A DNA stretch of 64,000 nucleotides from Cydia pomonella (lineage: Eukaryota; Arthropoda; Insecta; Lepidoptera; Tortricidae), in NCBI RefSeq assembly GCF_033807575.1, contig NC_084725.1, positions 7,785,001 to 7,849,000 of the forward strand, written 5' to 3'. The first letter of the stretch is position 1, and the number at the start of each line of letters is the position of its first letter. The translations under genes were made by a program, and so were the position numbers. Shown piece by piece: positions 36,901-48,900 of the stretch. The notes beneath the pieces are model-generated. The model searched no databases and was not told where the DNA came from. It worked only from the letters and a program-made list of their open reading frames with translations.

Positions 36901-39900
36901 ATGACGAAATGAAGTACATAGAAATACCTAGAAAATACTCATTTCTGTTGGTTTTTGAACCAGGCTCCAATGGCTTAATACAAAGTTACCTTTAAAGACA
37001 GATGTGATATTATGCAGTAAACATGACAAATGCTTAATAATTAAAAACCGGGCAAGTATGAGTCGGACTCGCGCACGAAGGGTTCCGTACCATTATTTAT
37101 AAAAACGGTAAAAAAAATATGTTTGTTGTATGGGAGCCCCCTTAAATATTTATTTTATTCTGTTTTTCGTATTTGTTGTTATAGCGGCAACAGAAATACA
37201 TCATCTGTGAAAATTTCAACTGTTTAGCTATAACGGTTCATGAGATACAGCCTGGTGACAGACGGACGGACGGACGGACGGACAGCGAAGTCTCAGTAAT
37301 AGGGTCCCGTTTGACCCTTTGGGTACGGAACCCTAATAGAATCGCATTAGATTAAGGTACTTTCATCATCCTCCTAGCGTTTGTCCCGTACTGTGACGGG
37401 GTCCGCTTTCCTACTTTTCTCCTTCCACTTCGCTCTATCCTCGATGTCGTTTTCCGATAACCCACAGGCGTTTAAATCTTAAGGTACTTTAATAACCTCT
37501 AATAAATCCTAATTAATCTGGCAGTCGAAACTCATATGTAAATCACACGGTCCGCTCATGACGTCCGGCCGTTACGTAGGTGTTACGTTAAAATGGTAAT
37601 GAATCGCCAATAACTTGCTATTCTGGTAACGGCGTGACGCCGGCGGCGCTACGCTTACATTTAAATTGGGCGAGAAAGTTACAAAGTACACGCCTTAGTA
37701 AACACAGTATTGTTTTCACTATGCATTGTTAAATAATGACGCTTGAAAAGAGATTTGGTTATTTGAATAAAAATTTTCTGTCTTTCGAGAAAATAAATTA
37801 GAATATCTTTGGCTTTATTTTATTTATTTATTTATTTTTTATTTAAACTTTATTGCACACATAAAGAAAAATGTACAAATGGCGAACTTAATGCCAAAAG
37901 GCATTCTCTACCAGTCAACCTTTTTCAAGGCTTTACCTAGCTTAGCTATCAATTTTTTTTAAGAAGGAGATATTTTGTAGAGTCGTAAATAGATATATAA
38001 ACGATTACTTTTAAGAAAGAAGAGATGTAACTGGGCTAGCATACAAGCACTGTAGATTTCTATGGACTCTGGTAAATAGAGAGTAGTTACTTCAATATTT
38101 GACTATATCATAAATTATGAGTAAAATGTTGAGTAATTCGTTTTATATCCCAAAACGGCAAACCTTACTTTTATATCTTCATCAAGTAGACCTTCATTAT
38201 ATCGAGGATAATATAATCCAATCTGACACTTTCACATTAAATTCTATTAGGACACGAAGCTTTTACCAATAACCGCTCAGATAGTGCCAACCATGCCAAT
38301 TGCATTGGCGCGACTATAAGTAATTCAGTTATTTGCTTCGATACCAGATAGCTTGAACTTTATTTACTATAAAAGAAGGTGCAAATTCCGGCACTACATA
38401 AAAAAAATGGCTAGACACGACTGCCAGACAGTTTTTTTAGTTTATCATGCAAAGTTGTTTCAACCAAGCGGGCAGCGGCACTATTGTTTCAAACTGGCTA
38501 ATACGAACTATTATAAGTATCTAGGCGCAAACGAAAATCATTCTTATGGATCATAAAAAGAAGGATCTAGTTTAACTCTCGGTAATCCCTCACCATAGTG
38601 GTTTTCTCTCTTCTTCCTTCACCGTACAAGCAATCCGTCTCTGGAATTCGCTCCCTCTGACGATCAGACAGGCTCCAAGCAAGTTAACTTTTAAACGTTT
38701 GCTTTATAACCACCTGCTAAGGCAGGCGTAGTGGGAATTAGTCGGTAAGTAACCCATAACGCACGTGCAATTGTATGTATATGTATCTATCCTTGTTTAT
38801 CCATATATATGTATATATTTATGTACTCATAGTCATGAGGTATAATGAAACATAGTATAGTATTTATTTAGAAATTTTATTTCGCTTAAAATTTACGGTT
38901 TTTTTTTTGTTTAATTCTTACTGCACCCACCTTGACGTTTCTCTGTTTTGCCTTATGGTTGACTGGTAGAGAATGCCTATTGGCATTAAGTCCGCCTGTT
39001 GTACTCTTTTTTATGTGCACTAAAGTTTAAAATAAATAAATAAATAAGTCTCCATTGGCGACAACTTTTATTTTAGTGTCTATATGACTTATATTGAGAT
39101 ATATCAATTTAGGAGTAATCTCTTACCGATCGTAATATCCTGAGAATGACCAGTACACGTGTAATCTCCAATTACAAAATATTAGTAAGGATCTCGAGAT
39201 TACACTCAGATTATCTCAGGCAATCGTTCTATTGGATACGTAATTACAATCTCTCACAAATAGGGAGCGTGCATGAACTGTAGGAGGCAGCACAGGAGCT
39301 GTCAGATTTTTGGCGCGAAGCGTAAATGTGAGGTTTATTGTTCCGATGTAGCCCACAAGATGGCAGAACCTACTATGCACAAGAAAACACTTGACGTGTA
39401 AATGTGCATGTTTATGGTTCCGATTCAGACCACAAGACAAGATGGCAGACCCTCCAACGCGCACGGTCCCTATACGTACTAATAGTGCATCGTACGTCAG
39501 TGCATTCGTGACGTCACTTGGCAACGAAGGCGCTGCGTGAACTGACGAGTTAGACCTAACCAGTTATGGCCTCTACAGACCTTGCACGAATGTCATGGGC
39601 TTTTATAATTGCCGGCTAAGTATGGTAATTTAACACAAATCGCATGTATAACGGTGAGATGTAGTGGCACAATGTAAAATACAGAGTACCTAATACACGC
39701 TTATAGACCCACCTCGAACATTGAATTACTCGAAACTATCGCTCGAATATGCAAGAACGATAGAGAGGCAGATAACGAAATTTCGATTTTAATCGGATTA
39801 TAACAGTCCCGAATAAAACTCGTGCTGTTGTTTTATTTATCGTCGGACGTCAGTGCATTCCTGACGTCACTTGGCAACGATCGCGATGCGGGAACTAGAT

Positions 39901-42900
39901 GGACTTGTATAGTTCACTTCGTGAATATATGAATATGTATCAATAAAATATTGATACCGATACCGCGATAATCCCAGTGTGAAATGAAAATATGAATATG
40001 AAAAGCGTCCATTATCGCGATAATCAACAGCGTTTCCTGTTAATGTGGCCCCAGCATAATAAAGAATCTATAATTGATAGATAATGATAATCGATAGAGA
40101 AACTTGAACAACGTCTGGTCGGTCGGTCTATGAAATTTTTTATGTAAAGATATTATTTCCAATCGAAGAATAGGTATAGTATGAATATTTTCAAATGATT
40201 TTTACGCCTAAGACCCTAATATGTTAAACAAATGCCGTTGTTTCTTTTGTGCGAGGGGTGGGCTCCCGAGTTGAGCGCGTGCCAAAGCAACAATGTCGTT
40301 TAAAAAGCTGCTGTTTCGTGGTGGTTTTAAATCTATGTAATAATAAGAACGCTCGCCTACATTGACGTGGTCGATCGTCCTACATTACCAAAACATGTTA
40401 CACGTATGAACGTGGGTTTTAACCTTAAAACCATCATTAAACAGCCGCTTTTTAAACGACATTGTTACTTTGGCACGCGCGCAACACGGGAGCCGACCGC
40501 TCACACAAAAGAAACAGTGGCTTTTGTTTGACAGATTACTGTCTTAGGCTTAAGAGGCTGTCAATACCTAAAGCGCGCACACTGTCTATTTGTATCGGAG
40601 TAAATGAGATAGCAATGTCGCATGTTACTGGGCCTGGGCAAGGGAATAATAAGAAAAATATTTAAATAAAAAAAAGTGGATTATTAGTGTAATATTTTAC
40701 TCAACCACGGTTTAGATATAAATGTTTTGAAATTGTGATTTTAATTGTAGACCTATAAGTCAAAACAATAAAGACATAAAACCGTTTAATTGTGATTTTA
40801 AGACCAATCTTTGCAATTATTTTCTATCGAGCCGATTTCGTTCAATCGTGTATCGAGTACAACCACGGTCTTTGAAATATAATTAATTTGAACATATATT
40901 TTTCTTATTTGACTAAAACAAATAGTCTTTCTTAAAAAACTGTTTAAGCAACATCAATTTCAACGACATTGGGTGTTGACAGCCTCTTAAAAATAATTTT
41001 AGGAAATTCATAATACATATACGAGACTATTTAATTTTCATTAAAATAGTTCAATAATCTACTAACTTCATACTCGATCGATACCATTCATCAAACCAGG
41101 GTTTTAATAAACTTATTTAAATAAGTTAACATTTTCTTAAGCTTTTTTATGACGGACCTATTTTTTGTCTGACTAAAATCATTTTAGCATATTTTACGTA
41201 GGTATACTTATGTTATGAATGTTCTAATCTATGAGTAATTTTTGTTATTTATTTTCATTTCAGCAGCAGATGGTGACTACACGAACCATGGTAATTATAA
41301 ACATCATAACTTATTCTATATATTTCCAATTAAATCCACTCAAGTAAAGAATAAAATTCTTCCGATTTTTCTACACTCTGTCTAAGAATAAAAAATGTGT
41401 AGTATTTAAAATAATCCCAGTTACCACACGGAAGGAAAATTAATTTAATATATTGAAATACTGATAAGCATAATCAAGTACAAAATAGCCTGTTTCATGT
41501 TTTAGTATGAAAACCAGAAACGCGTTGTTTTGCTAGTTCGATCAGCGCGGTGACCTTGTGAAGACGTATTTAAACGCGCTTTGTACTTTAACCCAAAGCA
41601 GAGATAAAAAGTAGTGAATAATGATTTATCTAAAAAATCCTTGAAAAATGACAAATACATTAACATTCTAAATCGCACCACTCGCGTGGAATGTTACAAT
41701 TTTAATGTTTTGTTGTCAGTGAAAGTGTACGGAAAGCTTTTAATTATTTGGTGAAACAAGTGATTAATTATGATTTTGCCGGAGCTACGTCAAAGTTTGG
41801 CTAATTTATTCAAGAGTAAGTACAAAACAAAATTTTCCCGATGAATGAAAACTTTTTGCATAAACGGTAAATAAATTAGCATTTAGCAGCAGCTAATGGG
41901 ACAATTAGTAACTTGTTTCTTTTACTTTTTGTCTGAAAGAAAAACATGTTTTATATATTGTTTAAAACATTGCTAAATCCTCGATATCACAGAGCACACA
42001 TACATTTTAATAAAATAATAATAACAATTCAGCCTATATACGTCCCACTGCTGGGCACAGGCCTCCTCTCATGCGCGAGGGGGTTTGGGCTATAGTCCCA
42101 CGCTGGCCCAATGCGGGTTAGGGACTTCACATACACCTTCGAATTTCTTCGCGGATGCATGCAGTTTCCTCACGATGTTACATTTTTAATGGTACCTAAT
42201 TTAAAAATCCCTCCATTTACCTATACATACCTCATTTCACAAAAAATACGTGGGGTTTATATTGAATGAAAAACAAGTTTGCGTAGAGATTATTATGAAG
42301 CAAAGATTATTAACAATAGGTGAAAAGTCAAGAAAAATTCATGCTTCGACATTGTCATCTGTTGTAGTCGCTGTACAGCCCCGTACATTGTGCGGTAACT
42401 GTTGTCAAAAGATGGTGTTTGATAATTTAGTTACCACAAAACATAGGCGCCGTACGTTTACATACCGGGGAACGATTTTTTCATACACTTAAGGGCTCCT
42501 CTACACGATGGCCCAGCGTAGGCCAGTCTAAGGGACGCAGCTATGCGGTGAAATGAGATAGCAATATCACTTGCTCCCTCTAACGCATAAATGCGTCCCT
42601 AGGACTGGCCTACGCTGGGCCATCGTGTAGAGGAGCCATAACAATCAAATTTTCTGCAAGCAATATCTCTTGGTTGTAACGTTCGAAGAAAAAATACCTA
42701 ACTTTCATAGCTAACTAAAGCCCTCAGCATACGGCGCGTAAGCGTAAGAGACGCGCGGAGAACGATAGTGCTACGAGCACGAACAATTTCATACAAGTCC
42801 GCACACGAAGCGCCGTCGTAGCGTAGCGTATGAGATTTCTGTCGTCATGGCGTAAAAAACAAAACTTCTGACATAATCAATCAAACGTTCACGCAACTCA

Positions 42901-45900
42901 GTGCCCAGAACTCTACGCGTCTCGTACTCGTAACGTTTTTACGATACGCTTACGCGACGTTTACGCTTACGCTCCGTGTGCTGAGGGCCTAACTTGCTAG
43001 ATTTACTAAAAAACTATTTTTGTCTTCAGACGACAACGATGGTGCGAACACAACGTCGTCTAAAGCGCAAGCCGCCATCATGCATCTACAGAGCAAGGTC
43101 GAGCGGACTAAGGAGCTAATACGACTGGAGCAGACGATACGGGATGGTAAGACCAACAAATCCAACAATACATAGGTACATTAGCTACTATCATGCATCT
43201 AGAATAAGGAGGGTCGCTCAAAGAAGTCATGAAGAGTTGAAAGGGGAGCCTTCGTGGCGTAGTATTGTAAGTGTAGCGTACGTAATACGCGCGTAGGATG
43301 AGAGCTGTACGAGCACGAACATGTTGAAACAACTCTGCACACGAAGCGGCGTTGCAGCGAATCGTATGAGATTTTTATCGTCACTATGACAGTCGTAGCG
43401 TACTGGCGTAAAGAAACAATATTAGAGGACCTTGTTTTACACACAGATACACATTGCGAAAATGCTTAATCCTTGACACAGAGTTCACGTGTGTAGTAAG
43501 TCTAATGGATTTATAGCAACGAAGCAAAATAAGTTTGACTACAGGGCGTACCGTATTAAGTGTTCCTAAGCTGGTATTTTGGTCTAAATTAGGCATAATG
43601 CTTAAATTTGCTTGAAATTATATTAACATCAAGCGGCCCACCATACAAGACAAATTGGCAGTCAAATTTGAATCAATGGTATTAGAAAATTGGACGCTAG
43701 AGTTTAAAACATTGTTCACCATAAGATTGACTAACCAAGTCTGCCAAAATTAGCTATGTAATCGGTCCGATGATCTACAATGCTATCCCAAATGACATAC
43801 AAAACGTAGAAAATAATATATATAGGAAATTAAAGAAATGGCTAATTAATAATGCATTTTATGACATCCGAGAATTCTGTGACATTTAATTGAATTTTAT
43901 TTTCCTTAAATTTTTATATCTGCTATTATAATTCTTGTTAATAATCTGACATTGTATGATTAATATGTATTTTTAATGATTTATTTTATTAATAATGATC
44001 GAAAATATTAAGTGTTAATCTTATCTTTACAATGTGTTGACGTGTAATGTATCATCCATTTACGAAATAAACATGAATATGAATGTGGTTTTTTTTCCTA
44101 CAGACAACGTGAACGAGTACCTGAAGGTAGCGGCCAACGCCGACAAGCAGCAGCTGCCCCGCGTCAAAGCGGTTTTCGAGAAGAAGAACCAAAAGTCCGC
44201 GCTCTGCATCGCGCAGCTGCAGAAGAAACTAGAAGGATACAACAAGAGGATCAAGAATTGGGAGGTGAGTATTAATTTTTGAGTAAGCCGTGAAGAATAT
44301 AGTAGATTTGGCGTTGTCTCCTGGGGTCCTGTGAAATAAGTATTCTGAAATTTGTCAATCTTCGTCTCTCGATTAGAGATAGACAAGTTTTGGTATATTG
44401 GATTTCACGTCGGCCCCTGGCACGTGGAGATTGCAGTGTGCTTTCTATTCTAATGATCCCAAGAGATAAATATATAAGAGACTCATCTCTTGGAAAACAT
44501 TGTATTTATCATGCATGAAATATCTGCGTATGCGCCGCGCCTGCAAATGGCGAAACCGTACTTTTTGACATGTTGAGTTTGTAAAGTTATCGGATGTAGG
44601 ATGCGATTAGCTTATGAGTCACTGTGCGAGCATTCTTTCCGTTCTGATCTGTTCTTTCCTTCTGATGGCTTGAAACATATTTCCACCGAATAAAAATCCG
44701 GTGTTGACATATTTTAGAGCGCCTTAACTTTGCGGGACAGTTTAAAAAAAATAATTCGGTGGAAATATGTCTTCAGCCGTCAGAAGAAAGAACAAGATCT
44801 TAACAACTTCAATATATTTATAAAATTAAAAAATAAACAGATATTTTTGCAAATGAATAATTACATCGCAACTCGAAGTTAGGTTAAAAAATTAAGTTAG
44901 ATGATATTTTTTTTAAAGAGAAATGTTCACCTACCTTTTAACTCTAAACTTCACTTACATGACGGTCATAAACGCCATTTATGGTACTTATGAACAGAGC
45001 CCGGGAAATCCGGGATCTCCTTATGAATTTCTTATACGTTTCATGACATTCCTGAATACGGAACCCTAATAAAAATAAAATTCGCTTTACAAAAACTAAC
45101 AGCGGCATATAAAACGCTTGCAAGTTAACCCGCTTACTCTCTATTCTTCATGGCTACGCTAGGACTAGACATAGTCAGATAATCCTTTATGATCTGAGAA
45201 GATGGTGATTTCACAGCAACACGGGTCGAGCGGGCAGGCGCACCGGCAGCCGAGGGAGGTGCTCAGCTATATGGGACAAGGATTGAAGTAAGTGCAATTT
45301 CTTTACGAGTAAAAAATACAGGGTTTTATAGCCAATATCGAGTTTCTAGTAAAATTGTAGAGCCACGAATGATGTAAGAATTTATAGCTGTGGGGCTCCC
45401 GCGGAATAGAGAATCGAACTTTCGTCTAGTTTTCTTTCTGTCGCTCTTGTTGAGCGAAAAGTGAGATCGGCGTAATCTTGATTTCGACGTGTGAGGTTGT
45501 CATAAATAGATGGTGCGGGACGGCTAATGAATGATTTAGATTTATATTCATTTATTTCTGAATAAGTACTACATGTTTTTATTACAATCGAATATAAAGA
45601 TGAATACATATTAAGATCGCCAAAAAATATACAGATTAATCTATTATTTCGTGCCATAATCGTACAATATCAGCAAAATTATCGTGAAACTCACAGTTTT
45701 TACGCCGGTCGGAATTAATAATCTCCGGCACGGCCATGCTGACAAAACTACACGTCTCTATGTGAATTTTTGAAATCGTCATCAAATACGTCGAAGTGAC
45801 TATAGAACACATACTTATTCCTATGTTCCAATATTTTTTGATCACTTGGACTTTGGATTTTTGGACAATATTTTCGGTCTATCTGATGATAGTTGTTATG

Positions 45901-48900
45901 ACCTATTATATAATACATAATGTAAGTGATTAGTTGATTACTGATTATGTTATATATAACCCTCCGAGCTAGCTGCGGGTAAACGCAAGGCCGGTGGACA
46001 ATATCTGCGGTACAAGGACGTCCTGAAACGCCACCTGTCGGCCACAGGCATATCGTGTGAGTCGTGGGAGGATCTTGCAACTCGGAGATCGGACTGGCGA
46101 ATTGCGATCAACACTGGTCTCAACGACTTCGAAAGTGCACGCCTCGAAGATCTTGACGCTAAACGCCAGCTTCGAAAATCTCGGCCCAAGCCCTCCTACA
46201 CATACACTTACGACTCAAATGGCGAGCTTTACTGCACGACTTGCGGCCGGAAGTTTAAAACAAAACTCGGTTTCGCAAGTCACGTTCGAGCCCATGCACG
46301 TCATAATTTACAGAATACCCGATTTGTCCGGGTGTCGCCGTCGACGGATGCGTCTGGGAGGACATCATGTTATATATTTTCTCAGGAGTGTAGGAGGCAA
46401 CATCCGCGACGGCATCACGGGACTCGGCGGCAGCGTGATGGCCGCGCCGAGAGAGTTCGCGCATCTGTTCTCTCGCTCTAACCGCTTCGGCTCCGCGGAC
46501 AACATCTCGCAGCTGGCCGGTCTGTATCTCTTTGCCGTTAGCTTTTTACTATTTGACTAACCTTTCTCCGTCTCGCATGCCTAATTGGCGATTTTGGACT
46601 TTGTCAACGATTTAAGACACTTAACACTCGCAAACAATAATCGACTCAAGATGATGCAGCGACTTCTCGATGTTAATTTTGAGTTTATGTCCTACAAAAT
46701 GTACAATCACATACTTTTCACAACACAGCACAAAATTATGACTTTTCCGAAAACCCAGGACAGATTCATAAATTACAGTTACCATGTTATATAACAGCTT
46801 TGAATCTATTTTTTTTCGGATTGCATACAAATTAAAAAAGATATTAAGCGGAGAATCTTGCATCTTTAGTTGATTTATCGCTTGCGAGTGCATATTCAGG
46901 TCGGAAATCTATGGCGGCGAAAGGGTTTGCAATTCGCCGTTATGCAATATGACCTAACATTTAATCTTCTTCTAATTATACTCTGTATTTTTAGGTATTT
47001 AAATAAAAGTAAACAAAATCTACCCTCAAATATCGCCTTAAGCCAGTTGAGGGTAGATGAAAGCATCAAAGTCAGGTCGTTCAGTAACATCCAGGTAATT
47101 TTCTATTCGGTTGGTTAACCAATAAATGTTTTAATTACCCGAAAATTTACAAATTGTTTGTTTACTTTTATTTTAATACGTAAAGATACAGAGTATAGGT
47201 AGTATCAATAGATGACGTAATTAATATATGAGAATTAAGTTCTTAAAAATTTCATATTCCGCTTATAATATTTGGTCGATCTATATTCAATCTTTACGTA
47301 TTCGAAATAAAGTTGCTTTCGCTAAACACCAAAGCCTTGATAGCTTACAGGCTTGATGTTTTTAATGTTAGCGTTAGAACTTCAAATGCTTGTCATAGTA
47401 GTACGTTGGCACTTTGTAATACGGTGGCAAAGTGCAGTCGCAATCAGATATACCGGAGCTGCCGAGGTGCTCAAAATATCTGAACACGCACTGTAGCGTC
47501 TTGACAATAGAGGCGTGTTGAGATATTTGTGAACAGCTTGGCTGCTCCGATATATCTGATTGCGACTGTACTAAAATGAATACAAACATTGAGTGTATTT
47601 GCTTTACATGTCTATTTTACTCTACAAAAAATACCATTTACAACATATACGTAAGCGAGTTATATAATATATATTATTTTATAACTTATTGTATGTATTT
47701 TTGTCGCAGAAAACACAGGTCCTTGTAAGTATCTCGTGTGGAGAAACTATCATGCTTCCCTAATCATCATCCGCATTCTATTGGATGGTGTTATCAGAGG
47801 AATATAACTTAGCAAGGCGCCATTAATTTGTTATGTAAGATGATTTAGGGGGGGGGGGGTCGACCACCACCACAAAGGGATAGGAGAGTTTCGAAGATGC
47901 GCAAAGTTAAATGGCAGATCTACTTTCCGAGTGGGTTTTGAGCCTCTGGATTGATCAAAATCTTATGTAAAGAGTAATGATAAAGAAAAACTTTAAAATA
48001 AAACCAAAATTGATCATTATAAGAATAATTACTTTAGATTCTTACGTATACTGCTTGAATATATAAAAATCGTCTCACATAATGAATAAATAGCGCCCAA
48101 TCAATCATTACAAGAATTTAGATAGCTTCGTGTATTTTTTTCGAGATAACTCTTGAGCTAAAAATAATTAATTGCTCGGAATTATTCTTCTCCGTCTTGG
48201 TTTATTAATTACTACACATTTGATGTAGGAAATATTATTACATCTAGGCCAAATTACTACATTCTGCATAACACCATCCACGTATATAGAACCTTTTAGA
48301 AACAGATATATTTATTATATAACTTAACAACTTGTAAAATATCACAACCCTTTTTACAATATTAGTAACATGCATTACGATTCATAAGTATAATCAACTC
48401 CATCTATGTACTTTACACTATTGTATTGTAGGTTCTTATTGTGTTAAAACACCATTCCACTGATTCCACAAAAACAGACGTATTTACAAAAAAAAAAAAT
48501 TGCAAATCAACACCTAAACTGTAGGTCAAGCTCACGGAAGTTATGAGAACATCTTACGAAATCTTTTGTTCCAAGTTATTTATTTTTGAGCCGTTATGCT
48601 ATGTAGCTATGTATTAATTTTTTATATGTAGAATTTAATTTTGCGATAATTTAGTCCTAACCTCGCTCACCATACAAGAAAAATTGGCAGTCAAATTTGA
48701 ATCAATGGTATTTGATTGAAGGCAATTTACACTAGTAGCCTAGACTAGAGACCCTAAACAAGAGGTTAAAATAAAACTGTGTGGTTTTTATTTTGGGGCT
48801 TTGGGACTGAGAACACAAAATAAGAAAAAAAAAACGTTTATTTCGAATAAAAAAACTATAATACCAATTTTTGACCAAATCGTTAAATTTAATCTCATAT

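Noticed and set aside
39216..39524. 102-codon ORF on the - strand
   Set aside because: Lies in a TMCC intron with local duplication (GTGCATTC.TGACGTC) and shows no protein features.
46057..46560. 167-codon ORF on the + strand running into exon 7
   Set aside because: It is out of frame with the LINE coding frame over its first half; only its end, in the exon 7 frame, is real coding sequence.
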